From the IMG/VR virus record IMGVR_UViG_3300036781_000158, positions 1-46,892 of that record: a stretch of DNA of 46,892 nucleotides. One strand, written 5' to 3'. The stretch's first letter is position 1, and the number at the start of each line of letters is the position of its first letter. Below, in pieces: positions 23,639 through 32,531 of the stretch. The stretch comes from a virus. The translations under genes were made by a program, and so were the position numbers. The notes under the pieces were generated by a model. The model had not been told where the DNA came from and searched no databases. It saw only the letters and a program-made list of their open reading frames with translations.

Positions 23639-25741
23639 TTACGAATGAAGCCGCAAGCGAAGCGGTACGACGGCAGGAGCCGAGGATACAATTCCAAGGT
23701 CAGTTGCAATCTCAAGCGTTACGGTTCCTGTTCCCGATGCGCTAGACATTGATGCAGTCAGTTGATTATCTACCAGCCAAACACTTCCGCCGTTTGGCAA
23801 ATCAAGATTACTGTCCGCCCCCGCAGCTCCAGTGACCCCCGATGGGGTAATTGTCCTCACCCCAGGAACCGTCATATCAATGGACATTGGATAGGTGGCT
23901 TGGGTATTTTGGGGCTTATAGATAACAAATGGATCATCTAGGGTGAACGTACCCGCAGAATATCCAGAAGTGACAGTTACCTTGATACTTACCACCTGAC
24001 CATCGATTTTGATTTGATGGTCGGGATTCTCAAATCCGATATCCCCCGAATAGGTCTCTTTCCATTGAGAAAACATCGGTCTTGAGGGAGTGACATTAGA
24101 CCACGAAACCGCATCATCACATCCAGTACACCCCGAAAAGGTGAAGTTTACAGGCGGAGCGGCGTTTGCTGAGATAGTTGTCGCGGGGGATACCGGAGAC
24201 GGGAATCCTCCACTCTGATCCGTCTGAATATAAAGCGTAGTTCCATCATCATAAATATCAAGCACCTTAAACGCCGTATTCTCGATACTTGTCCTACTGC
24301 CAATATAAAAATAACGGTTTGGAGTAGCCCATTGTGGAGGCTCTCCCGTACCCCCACTAAGTGCCCGAGAAATAATTCCCCCCGACATGGAGTATCCACC
24401 GGACCCTGTTAAGTCAGTCTCTTTAACCCCCCCAACAATCAATTGACCGGCGAAGGTTGAATCGCTGATATTGGCCGAGTCACAAACTGAGTATGATGTT
24501 GGACCTAAGTTTACTTCAGTAGGAAATGCACTATTGGTGGCGGTTAGATTTCTAGGAGTTCCGTTAAGTTCAAACGTGATTGTGACATTGTCGAAAACAA
24601 GATTATTTGGCTGAGAACTAAATACAATAAACCCCCGAACCGTTGAATTTGACAGCGAGAATGTTTCAGTTCCCTTGTCTAACTCCCATAAGATATCGCA
24701 AGTGATCCCACTCATGGTGAGACTGCGCTGCATCGAGCAATTCAAACCAAAAGCTTCGAATGTTGAGTTATTGACAGTAATGTCCTTTCCACCCGCATTC
24801 ATCACTGTCGGAGTTGACCGAAAATTTACATCGTTCCAAACCTGCGTATTGTTCCAATTTTGATTGATTAGATACAACGTCGCAGGGCCACCAAGACTGA
24901 AGGAGCCACCCGTATAAGTGGGTGCCCCAGTTCCGGGAGTTCCAGCGGACCATTGAGGCCAAGTCGATTTATAAGAGTTTTTGAGAGGTGCCGAGAGTGT
25001 AACGGTATGAGCGCTCGTATCTATTGAACTGATATAAACCCACTCATTGAAATAGAGATTTGGTGGATTGCCAAATCCCTGAATATCATAACCCGTCATC
25101 CATGCCCAGGTATTCGCGGTGTACTTTGATTCGTCCCCTGGAGTCACAAAATGCAGAACTGTTTGTCCAGCACTAATAGTCTGGATCAAACTCTCGGCTG
25201 TGTTGTCATTGAAAAGAGGAACGCCATTTATGTTAAGAGTACAACCATTGCCGGAACCTAACATATCAGTAAGAACCGGACTGCCGGAGCCGTTGACTGT
25301 TAAGCTGTTAAGACCAAGTCCAATTTGAGTTCCGCTTCCACTGCGAGCAAAACAATATCGTCCAGCAGGAATTATCAGAACACAATCTAACCCGGCCTGA
25401 TCGGTATTCATATCCAGAAACGCGCCGGAGTCGTCAGTGCCCCACTCAACCTGCTTACTGGCTGATGCATAGGTTTGAGTTGCGTTCTGATCGAGAACTA
25501 TTGTCTGCTGACCGACCGAAAAACTACCTACAGAGTTTATCGTACAAAGTAATGCGCCATCTGGATTCCCACCAGATGCCGGTATCCAATCCTGTACAGC
25601 GATTTTCTTGCTTACGTCCCCGCCAGAAAATGTGTTAGAGAAGATGACAAGATTTGAACTGCCAGATACAAACGACACAGTTAAAGTTTGAAGCTGACCA
25701 TCACCAACAGCACCGTAATCGGTTTTAATATTTTTTGACAT
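23639..25741 (-). CDS. Second beta-helix tail spike
   Basis: 700 aa. Starts MSKNIKTDYGAVGDGQLQTL, an AVGDG motif typical of pectate-lyase-like tail spikes, and continues through WGTDDSGAFLDMNTDQAGLD, many short Asn-rich turns (NNTQVWNDVNF and VFDNVTITFEL) and several Ser/Thr-rich strands typical of a right-handed beta-helix. The C-terminal 150 residues are a separate beta-sandwich. Together with the 992-aa spike it gives the phage two candidate depolymerase-type receptor-binding proteins. Base composition is more AT-rich than the neighbouring structural genes, suggesting module exchange. Confidence 0.75.
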   Translation of the reverse strand: MSKNIKTDYGAVGDGQLQTLTVSFVSGSSNLVIFSNTFSGGDVSKKIAVQDWIPASGGNPDGALLCTINSVGSFSVGQQTIVLDQNATQTYASASKQVEWGTDDSGAFLDMNTDQAGLDCVLIIPAGRYCFARSGSGTQIGLGLNSLTVNGSGSPVLTDMLGSGNGCTLNINGVPLFNDNTAESLIQTISAGQTVLHFVTPGDESKYTANTWAWMTGYDIQGFGNPPNLYFNEWVYISSIDTSAHTVTLSAPLKNSYKSTWPQWSAGTPGTGAPTYTGGSFSLGGPATLYLINQNWNNTQVWNDVNFRSTPTVMNAGGKDITVNNSTFEAFGLNCSMQRSLTMSGITCDILWELDKGTETFSLSNSTVRGFIVFSSQPNNLVFDNVTITFELNGTPRNLTATNSAFPTEVNLGPTSYSVCDSANISDSTFAGQLIVGGVKETDLTGSGGYSMSGGIISRALSGGTGEPPQWATPNRYFYIGSRTSIENTAFKVLDIYDDGTTLYIQTDQSGGFPSPVSPATTISANAAPPVNFTFSGCTGCDDAVSWSNVTPSRPMFSQWKETYSGDIGFENPDHQIKIDGQVVSIKVTVTSGYSAGTFTLDDPFVIYKPQNTQATYPMSIDMTVPGVRTITPSGVTGAAGADSNLDLPNGGSVWLVDNQLTASMSSASGTGTVTLEIATDLGIVSSAPAVVPLRLRLHS

Positions 25742-25747
25742 TTGTTA

Positions 25748-26386
25748 TTACCAATTGCTATAGCCACTAGGAACTGAATGTACATATGACGAGCCGCCGA
25801 AATTCGCTGTCCACACGTCACCATTGGCTTCGCCCTCCACCGCAGCAAAAATAGCCCCGGTTATTGGAGGGGTCCCAATGACCCCACCACCAACACCTGT
25901 GGCCGGATCACCAGTTGGATGAGTATTCCAATCCCCGGCATTTTTTCGGAACCATACCAATCCCGCACCTAAATCCACAGCCATACTGATAATGTCGCCG
26001 GTTGTATAGGTTGGGATAATCACGCCCGAACAATTAAAAGCGCTACTATCCCCGTAAACAGCAAGGCTGTTGGCATTATTGCCAAGAAACGAACCTCCAT
26101 CAGGCACAAACGAAGAATTACAGAGGCCAACGCCGTCGTTACCACCACCTGATGCTGAATTAGTAAGCGTGAACTCTGCATAATATTGGCCGGTCGAGTG
26201 TGAGGCAATCGATGTCACCGCTGTAGCGTTTCCTGAACCGGAGCCAGATGTAGCAATTAAATTCCCCCCAGACAACGTAATGTGCGTACTCTTATTTGAT
26301 GGATTAAATGTAGTAGTCGTGCCACCACCACTAACCACCCTCCCCCAGCCAGCGTTGTTCCATCCGACCGTCGAGGACCAGCCCAT
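25748..26386 (-). CDS. SPRY (B30.2)-like virion protein
   Basis: 212 aa. After an N-terminal Trp/Gly-rich anchor (MGWSSTVGWNNAGWGRVV), residues about 30-212 follow the SPRY pattern: STGQYYAEFTL, a VGLCNSSF strand, GDIISMAVDLGAGLVWFRK, NTHPTGDPATGVGGG, and the final WTANFGGSSYVHSVPSGY. SPRY domains bind proteins or glycans; in phage virions they probably take part in host-surface recognition. It sits between the second spike and the repeat-rich 728-aa protein. Confidence 0.8.
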   Translation of the reverse strand: MGWSSTVGWNNAGWGRVVSGGGTTTTFNPSNKSTHITLSGGNLIATSGSGSGNATAVTSIASHSTGQYYAEFTLTNSASGGGNDGVGLCNSSFVPDGGSFLGNNANSLAVYGDSSAFNCSGVIIPTYTTGDIISMAVDLGAGLVWFRKNAGDWNTHPTGDPATGVGGGVIGTPPITGAIFAAVEGEANGDVWTANFGGSSYVHSVPSGYSNW

Positions 26387-26389
26387 AGG

Positions 26390-28576
26390 CTAAATCCAAT
26401 CAATCGCGCCGGTGAGATCGCCGGCCGCAACTGCCGTTGTGTCGCTGTCCGCCTGAAGTTTAGTTATCCCGTAGGATACACCTGTCCCAAGCCATTTTCC
26501 GTATCTGAATGATTTCGAGTAACCAGTTCCGGCAGCAATAGGGATTGTCCAGACTGGAGTATCTGATCCAACGGTCGGGGATGTTGCGTTGTAAATCTTC
26601 ATAAAAACAGAATACGCAGCGACATTGAAAACATCAATTTCAACCATGGCTCCCGCCGACGCCTTCAAAACGACCGCAGAGGGAGTTCCGCTGGCCGAAA
26701 CAACGCGCGAGGATGTTGCCCCGTTCGACTGAGACTGAATCTTGTTCGAAACAGGCTGATCGGTCGGCAAGCAAACTTGCTGCGCGTTTTCGGAAGATAT
26801 GGTTGCAAATGCTGATAACAGATTTGAAAGCTGACTGGAATCAACCGACACCGTTCCGATGTTCACCCCGGAATTAGTTGTCAACTTTCCAATAGCATTG
26901 GTCCCGGCCGCAAGTGTGACCTGCCCGGTACTATCGCTTGCGATCGTAACTCGTTGAACGCCAGTACCGGAAACGCCGTTGCCCATCGTGGTGGCAACGC
27001 CATTCATCTCGGCAACATTGACCGATATGTTGCTTGCCGTTGAGCCGTCAAGGCTCACACTAAGCTGGTTGGACGAATTGACGTTTGCACCACGCTCGTT
27101 TCCACCCGCATCACGAATTGTCGTGTATTGATTGCGGTTAGCCGACATCCGCACAAAGCCGAAACTATTCTCCGTAATAGAAGTCGGCGTTACGTCATCG
27201 AAGCAAGCGGCCATAGGTGAGTTAACGCCAGCATTGGCACTGGCGGAATTCATAGTCGAAACTGGAGCAGTTGCAGACGCTACTTGAGTCGCGAAAGTGC
27301 CAGTGCCGACCACAGTCGCATTCAGGCTTGCCGCAGTGGCTTGCGTGACTGCGGTAGTCGAACCGCTGTCGGCGATAACATGGCCGACTACGTTCGCGCC
27401 GGCTGCAAGTTTAATCTGTCCAGTGCTGTCACTTGCAATTGTAACTCGTTGAACGCCAGTGCCAGAGACGCCATTGCCCATAGTAACGGCGACACCATTA
27501 ATTTCGGCAGTATTAGTCGATATGTTGCTCGCTGTTGAACCATCGATGCTCACACTGAGCTGATTAGACGAGTTGACGTTGACGCCGCGTTCGTTGCCGG
27601 CCGCATCGCGAATCGTTGCGTATTGATTTCGGTTCGCCGACATTCGAATGAAACCGAAGCTATTCTCCGAAATTGCAGTCGGTGACACATCATCAAAACA
27701 AGCCGCCATCGGCGCGTTCACGCCGGCATTTGCGCTTGCCGAGTTCATCGTTGAAACGGGAGCGGTAGCAGACGCCACCTGCGATGCGAAAGTGCCTGTT
27801 CCGACCACGGTAGCGTTCAAACTCGCGGCCGTGGCCTGAGTTACGGCGATCGTCTGCCCCGACGCAATCTTGGCAATCGTTCTGAGATCGCCAGTCAGAT
27901 TTTGACTAAGAGGATTTTGCGTTCCATCTGTATAAGACGGCGCAGAAGTCGTGGCCTCTGCCGAGCTATTAAGGGTGCCACTGAATGACGCTGTTGTTAG
28001 AAGATTACCAGCGTCATCGACTTGCAGCGCTACTTGCTGTCCGTTGGTAAGCGAAGGCGGGGATGAATTAAAAACACCGGCAGTAAGAATAGACCCCGTT
28101 TGCGCTGTACCAGGACTTATAGGACCACTCCCAACGGCAAGCGTTCTGAGATTGCCGGTCAGGGTTTGACTAAGAGGATTTGAGGTTCCTTCGCTATAGG
28201 ACGGTGCGGAAGCCGTCGCATTGGCCGCAGTATCAACAGTGCCGCTGAATGACGCCGTTGTAAGAAGGTTTCCAGCATCATCAACTTGAAGTGCAACTTG
28301 CTGACCATCAGTCAGCGTCGGAGGAGACGAATTGAAGATACCAGCAGTAAGAATTGAGCCTGTTTGCGCCGTATCGGGCTGCACCGGACCATTGCCGGCG
28401 ACTGCCAGATTTCCGAGACCATCAACCGCGGCGATATTGACGCCGTTTACGCCAAGGATTTTAACCGTTCCGATCTGCACGTCGCTTCCCGACAACTCAA
28501 CAGGAAGCGGATTGGTAGCAGTGGCCGGCGTCTCGGTGTCAACTCCGAGAAGCAATGCCTTAATGGCGTCTGACAT
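26390..28576 (-). CDS. Virion protein with two nested internal duplications
   Basis: 728 aa, Ala/Ser/Thr/Val-rich, probably beta. Repeat A has a period of 88 residues (copies at about 61-148 and 149-235; TAQTGSILTAGIFNSSPP is common). Repeat B has a period of 165 residues (about 245-409 and 410-560; TQATAASLNATVVGTGTFA common). The C-terminal 160 residues are unique and end in DLTGAIDWI. It belongs to the tail/spike module and could be a fibre shaft or a decoration protein. Function unknown. Confidence 0.7.
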   Translation of the reverse strand: MSDAIKALLLGVDTETPATATNPLPVELSGSDVQIGTVKILGVNGVNIAAVDGLGNLAVAGNGPVQPDTAQTGSILTAGIFNSSPPTLTDGQQVALQVDDAGNLLTTASFSGTVDTAANATASAPSYSEGTSNPLSQTLTGNLRTLAVGSGPISPGTAQTGSILTAGVFNSSPPSLTNGQQVALQVDDAGNLLTTASFSGTLNSSAEATTSAPSYTDGTQNPLSQNLTGDLRTIAKIASGQTIAVTQATAASLNATVVGTGTFASQVASATAPVSTMNSASANAGVNAPMAACFDDVSPTAISENSFGFIRMSANRNQYATIRDAAGNERGVNVNSSNQLSVSIDGSTASNISTNTAEINGVAVTMGNGVSGTGVQRVTIASDSTGQIKLAAGANVVGHVIADSGSTTAVTQATAASLNATVVGTGTFATQVASATAPVSTMNSASANAGVNSPMAACFDDVTPTSITENSFGFVRMSANRNQYTTIRDAGGNERGANVNSSNQLSVSLDGSTASNISVNVAEMNGVATTMGNGVSGTGVQRVTIASDSTGQVTLAAGTNAIGKLTTNSGVNIGTVSVDSSQLSNLLSAFATISSENAQQVCLPTDQPVSNKIQSQSNGATSSRVVSASGTPSAVVLKASAGAMVEIDVFNVAAYSVFMKIYNATSPTVGSDTPVWTIPIAAGTGYSKSFRYGKWLGTGVSYGITKLQADSDTTAVAAGDLTGAIDWI

Positions 28577-28582
28577 TTTATA

Positions 28583-29233
28583 TTATCTTCCAGAGATGCC
28601 GGCTTGCAGGATTATCAGTTCCGCTGATCCGGTACCTGAATTGATAGTCAGGCGAACCGCAGCAACCGGGATGATGATGTTGCTATCGAGCGTAGTCGCC
28701 TTTGACGCAAGCGCGCTTACCGAAAACGGAACCGGAAAGCCAAGCGGATCAGGATAGGTGTTGGTCGGATCGCTGTAGGTGTATTCGACCGTGTAGTTCA
28801 CAGTCCCAGTTACGATTACCGCCAAGCCGATATTGATCGGCGTTACGTGCCAGTTGACCAGCTTCCAGGGCGATGAGCCTATGCTGCTCGTGCCGGCCGT
28901 AATTGCGGCCGCCGTAGCGCCAGAAACCGCAATACGGGTAATAGTCTTGAAGTCCTGCGTGGTCGAAACCGTGTAGGGCGATGCATTGCCGCCAGCGACA
29001 ATCTCTTGCAGTGCTGACCCGCCCTGCGTGGTCCCATAGACCGTATATGAGATGGCACCGTCATTGCCATTGCCGGTGATGAGAACGCGCCGTGCCGTAT
29101 CGAGCGTTGCCACACCGCCAGCCGCAGACGCGCCATTGATCGTCAAGTTGCCGGCTCCGAGCGGAGTCTGCGTCAAAGCGATAGCGTTCGCCGATGCTCC
29201 CGTTAGGGAATACTGGACGTATAATGGATTCAT
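28583..29233 (-). CDS. Beta-rich virion protein
   Basis: 216 aa. Starts with MNPLYVQYSLTGASANAIAL; the ATG overlaps the stop of the small upstream frame by one base (TGATG). Strands such as ARRVLITGNGNDGAISYTVY, LVNWHVTPINIGLAVIV and a C-terminal AELIILQAGISGR indicate a beta-sandwich. Similar proteins are encoded near capsid genes in phages of this type. Role in head or tail decoration is inferred from position. Confidence 0.6.
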   Translation of the reverse strand: MNPLYVQYSLTGASANAIALTQTPLGAGNLTINGASAAGGVATLDTARRVLITGNGNDGAISYTVYGTTQGGSALQEIVAGGNASPYTVSTTQDFKTITRIAVSGATAAAITAGTSSIGSSPWKLVNWHVTPINIGLAVIVTGTVNYTVEYTYSDPTNTYPDPLGFPVPFSVSALASKATTLDSNIIIPVAAVRLTINSGTGSAELIILQAGISGR

Positions 29234-29451
29234 CAGTCTTTTCCGATTCCGGGAAACTTCCGATGTACTGCGGCGCGAACCTTGGCCTTTTCGGCCGGCG
29301 ATCCGTTCTGCGACACGCGCGCTAGGGCATTCCTAGCGTGGTTTTTATCTTCGATTGGATATCGCCGAGTACCGGGAAAGACGAAACTCTTTCCCGGTAA
29401 CTCTTTTCGTTCCTGATAGGTCAGGCGTCCGCCGTCTTTGTAACAACCGCC
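29233..29451 (-). CDS. Conserved small protein frame with no standard start codon
   Basis: In frame directly after the TGA of the preceding 81-aa gene, 72 codons remain open and stop exactly at the next ATG (TGATG). The sequence contains KDGGRLTYQERKELPGKSFV, RRYPIEDKNHARNALARVSQ and KVRAAVHRKFPGIGKD, a strongly recognisable phage small-protein pattern. No ATG, GTG or TTG lies in frame before the conserved part; the only near-cognate option is CTG at 29424. It may be reached by read-through of TGA, by a CTG start, or be a gene split by a point mutation. Confidence 0.6.
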   Translation of the reverse strand, partial: GGCYKDGGRLTYQERKELPGKSFVFPGTRRYPIEDKNHARNALARVSQNGSPAEKAKVRAAVHRKFPGIGKD

Positions 29452-29697
29452 TCAACCATCCCCCGTGGAATCGGCCGACGTATTGTGCGCGGAAGTAAAC
29501 GGGTTTTTGTCCGATCCGACGCGCCCGCCGCGGGCGCGCTTGTCCATACGCATCTTGGCCTTCTCGCCATGGACCTTGCCCATGTGCTTCTTGACCCGGC
29601 CGCCGCGCTTCTTTTCGTCGGCTTCCTTCGCGACGTTGGACTCGCCGCCGGCATAGTACACGCGCCCGCCCATTGCCTTCTTATGACGAGACTTCAT
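29452..29697 (-). CDS. Basic DGG/GGR-type virion-associated protein
   Basis: 81 aa, very Lys/Arg-rich: MKSRHKKAMGGRVYYAGGES, then KKRGGRVKKHMGKVHGEK and a final NPFTSAHNTSADSTGDG. This type of small basic protein with GGR motifs is common between capsid and tail genes in alphaproteobacterial phages. It may bind DNA or act in assembly. It is followed, in frame and after a single TGA, by the conserved frame 29233-29451, so the natural product could be longer. Confidence 0.7.
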   Translation of the reverse strand: MKSRHKKAMGGRVYYAGGESNVAKEADEKKRGGRVKKHMGKVHGEKAKMRMDKRARGGRVGSDKNPFTSAHNTSADSTGDG

Positions 29698-29709
29698 TTC
29701 AAGCTCCTA

Positions 29710-30657
29710 TCAAGTTGCCGCAACTGCGAGGCCAGACGTGTTGCCGGTCGGCACCGCGCCATCCACATAGATCGGACCAGTCGAGGCATAGACCGTCGCG
29801 CCGTGGCTGGAACAATACTGCAAGAGCACGGACCCGCCGGCCGAAGCATTGACCGTGAACGCAACGGTCATTGCCGTAGCACCGGAATCCGTGGAGTTGA
29901 GGAACGTACAGTTCTTGAATAGAGCAAACCGATCTATGCCGCCCGAGGCTACCAGCACATGCAGGTCGGCCGCATCGCTCACATCGGCGAGGAAGATGCA
30001 GCTATCGAACACATTGCGCGGAGTGTGATTGGTAAACTCCAGAGATGCATTCGCGCTAGTCGCCCGAACCACGGTATCGAGGCCGATCGTGCAGCGAGAG
30101 AACGTGTTCTCGCCCGTTGTTCCATCCACGACAAGAGACCGGCTTCCCGCTTGTGCCGCAGCCGTGGCATGACCCATGCCTGCGAAAAAGCAGTTCTCGT
30201 ATCGGTTGCGCCCGCCGCTATCAATCCAGCAGATTTGCGTCGAGGCGTCGTTGAAACCGTGGAAGGTTCCGATGTTCTGGAAGATACATTCCGATCCGGT
30301 GACGTTGACCAGCGGCGAGAACACGGCCGATCCGGTTTGCGAAATGCGAGCACGCGCTTGGCTGTTGAGGGGAGGAGCAAGGCCAATCAGATGCGTCTTG
30401 CCCTTGCTCCATGCCACAGTGGCTGTAACGTGTACCGTGCCACTTAGAAACACGACATCGTTATTGCCATCAACGCAGAGCGCCAAAGCCTGCGTTAGCG
30501 TCTTGAGCGGGTCTTGCGGGCCTCCGGTGTTTCCATCGGAGCCGCCGGATTCGCTCACGAAAAAGTAGTTTCCCGTGAACGGTGGCAATCCGGAAACGCC
30601 GTAGAGTGGCATTCCGAATTGCCCGGAGATGTTCTCTCCACCTGTCGTGTAGGCCAT
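29710..30657 (-). CDS. Parallel beta-helix virion protein near capsid
   Basis: 315 aa. The start TGGENISGQFGMPLYG is followed by YFFVSESGGSDGNTG and PLKTLTQALALC, then repeated strand-turn units ending in small polar turns (NRYENCFFAG, NTFSRCTIGLD, NVFDSCIFLAD and LFKNCTFLNS). The N/D-x-C/I-x-F rhythm every 20-25 residues is characteristic of a right-handed parallel beta-helix. Lying directly downstream of the capsid gene, it may be a head-decoration or fibre protein rather than a spike. Confidence 0.7.
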   Translation of the reverse strand: MAYTTGGENISGQFGMPLYGVSGLPPFTGNYFFVSESGGSDGNTGGPQDPLKTLTQALALCVDGNNDVVFLSGTVHVTATVAWSKGKTHLIGLAPPLNSQARARISQTGSAVFSPLVNVTGSECIFQNIGTFHGFNDASTQICWIDSGGRNRYENCFFAGMGHATAAAQAGSRSLVVDGTTGENTFSRCTIGLDTVVRATSANASLEFTNHTPRNVFDSCIFLADVSDAADLHVLVASGGIDRFALFKNCTFLNSTDSGATAMTVAFTVNASAGGSVLLQYCSSHGATVYASTGPIYVDGAVPTGNTSGLAVAAT

Positions 30658-30705
30658 GAAGTTGTCCTTTTATCCGCCGAAATCCCGCGGCGATCGTCGG
30701 GAGGC

Positions 30706-31623
30706 TTACGAAGTCGGGAAGCTCGCGTACATCGCGCGAGGATCGTCATAGTTGAATGATTCGCGCATGTAGCCCTTGACCAGCAAGTTGTCAGTCGAGA
30801 ATTCGACCGACATATCGCTCTCGTAAGGAACGCGCGTCATGTGATTGAGGCCGCCCTTGCTGAGATCGGTCTTGAGGAACCATGCGAACTGCGACGTCAG
30901 ATAATTCCAGACGGTATAGCCGTCAGGAATGCCGCCCTGTACCGACAGAATGGCATTGACATCGTTCATCGCAGTGCCCGGCCGTAGTTCGGTCTTCAGC
31001 AACCGGACCGCGATCGGTTCCAACTGGGATGGAACCACAAGCCGCTGCGCGTGCAGGTCCATCTTCTGATTGGCGTTGTCGACGAAATTGGCGTTGATCG
31101 CAACTTGTCCATTGAGCAGAGACGCCTCGTTGAGATCGACATCCGGCGATGGCCGGTTGGCGAACGTGGACCCAGTCACAGGATGCACGCCAAACAGCGA
31201 AACGCCATCGCCGCCGACCGTTGGATCAATCGTCGTGCCGTTATTGAGAACGGCCGCGGCGTTGATTTCGGAAGTGCGGTTGAATGCCTCCATCAATCCC
31301 ATGACCGAGGGTCCGAAGTCTGACTTGTAGAGATTGTCATCGATCGCCGGGCGCGTGATGGCAAAGCCGACGCCCCACTCTAGGTGCTGCTGATTATAAA
31401 CATAGAGCTGACCAGGAGTGTTATCGAAGGAAGTCGTGCCGCCTTCTGTCTTGAGCCGCGCCGTCGAGAGATAACGGGTAGCGGTCGATCGTTCTAGCGC
31501 AAGATTCGAATTGCGTGACTTGTAGATTAGGTCGCGCTTTTTCGGAAGCTGCGGATACTTTCCGGTGATCTCAAAGAGACCCGGCTGAAGGAAAGTATAA
31601 ATCTGTGGGAGTGCGATAGGCAT
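30706..31623 (-). CDS. Major capsid protein
   Basis: 305 aa. The pattern TRYLSTARLKTEGGTTSFDN, QLYVYNQQHLEWGVGFAITR, AFNRTSEINAAAVLNNGTT and LKTELRPGTAMNDVNAI is that of a HK97-fold capsid protein from phages of this group. Position between the scaffold and accessory genes on one side and decoration genes on the other fits. It is probably the shell protein; there is no protease gene that would indicate maturation cleavage. Confidence 0.8.
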   Translation of the reverse strand: MPIALPQIYTFLQPGLFEITGKYPQLPKKRDLIYKSRNSNLALERSTATRYLSTARLKTEGGTTSFDNTPGQLYVYNQQHLEWGVGFAITRPAIDDNLYKSDFGPSVMGLMEAFNRTSEINAAAVLNNGTTIDPTVGGDGVSLFGVHPVTGSTFANRPSPDVDLNEASLLNGQVAINANFVDNANQKMDLHAQRLVVPSQLEPIAVRLLKTELRPGTAMNDVNAILSVQGGIPDGYTVWNYLTSQFAWFLKTDLSKGGLNHMTRVPYESDMSVEFSTDNLLVKGYMRESFNYDDPRAMYASFPTS

Positions 31624-31637
31624 GGTTCAATGCTCCC

Positions 31638-32231
31638 TTAACCGACAGACGTGAGTTGCTTGCGGCTCCAATTATTTGGAGCAACAACAGCCCAGTTGTA
31701 GTTCGATGCGTTGTCGGTTCCGGGAGACCCCGGAGGAGCGACCTGCGACCAGAGACTGACGATACGAAACGGCAGAGTGTCGGTCGTATCGATCGTCCCC
31801 TGATGCAGAGAGTAGGCAGACTGTCCGCTTAGATTACTCCCCGTCCCAGTCGCCAACTGAATGTTGGCGTTGATATCGCCGAGCGCGATCGGAAGCAGGT
31901 CCGATTGCGCGACAAAAGTAAGGTCAGGATCGGTGATGATGTAGGCTTCGATATCTCCGGTCGAAGTCGCCGTGAGATAATTCGGCCGCCATACAGTCTG
32001 TCCGATCGTGGCGTTGAGGTACTTGCAACCCCAGAAAATGCCGGCGATCTGCACCGTGGATGCGGTCGCTACATCGATATACCCGGTATTGAGCGGAATA
32101 ACCGCATCGCCCGTGTAGAAGTTGTGGGCGTTGTCCGATTTGATTTTCATGACGGTCAGCCCGAACGTGGGCGATCCGCCGTCTTGCCTGCCAAGCGGCT
32201 GAAAGCCGAATGGCGCATTGACATTGCTCAT
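31638..32231 (-). CDS. Capsid accessory / decoration-like protein
   Basis: 197 aa from ATG 32231; an upstream extension to 32297 lacks conserved features. The start MSNVNAPFGFQPLGRQDGGS with FYTGDAVIPLNTGYI and a C-terminal SLWSQVAPPGSPGTDNASNY is a pattern I recall from head proteins encoded directly upstream of capsid genes. Probably a head stabilising protein. Its start is preceded by a weak AGGG and a 300-base non-coding region. Confidence 0.65.
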   Translation of the reverse strand: MSNVNAPFGFQPLGRQDGGSPTFGLTVMKIKSDNAHNFYTGDAVIPLNTGYIDVATASTVQIAGIFWGCKYLNATIGQTVWRPNYLTATSTGDIEAYIITDPDLTFVAQSDLLPIALGDINANIQLATGTGSNLSGQSAYSLHQGTIDTTDTLPFRIVSLWSQVAPPGSPGTDNASNYNWAVVAPNNWSRKQLTSVG

Positions 32232-32531
32232 CGCGCATAGGCCCTGAGTTGCCGACCAATGTGCGAACCTCGCACCTCGATCGAACGGCTCTGTCACGGC
32301 CCGCGACAGCGATTAAATTGTATGGATTAGGGCGTCCCGCCCGAGCAGAGAGCAGCTAAAAGCTCAATCTGCCATCATTTCTTAAATCATCATAAGGCGT
32401 AAGTGGCCTCGACTGGTGGCCAGTTATTCCCCGGCTGTGGCCACTCCGCGCATCCGCGAAGCGTGGTACAAAGTTGCCGGGACAGATGTGTGCTGCATAT
32501 CGAAACCTTGCACACCCACGCCCTATGATGA
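32232..32531. other. 300-base structured gap upstream of capsid accessory gene
   Basis: No convincing open frame. The stretch has a short hairpin (CTGTC...GACAG, 32291-32309), a GGGCG/CGCCC hairpin at 32330-32342, and three TGGCC elements between 32402 and 32445. The latter include a 7-bp inverted repeat AGTGGCC...GGCCACT and a central CTGG-TGG-CCAG hairpin. It probably holds regulatory signals for strong capsid expression (a promoter or processing site), but I see no clear -35/-10 pair. Confidence 0.4.

Noticed and set aside
30658-30705. Terminator hairpin after the capsid gene
   Set aside because: Only a five-base stem (CGCCG/CGGCG) and no T-run; more probably the ribosome binding region of the next gene.
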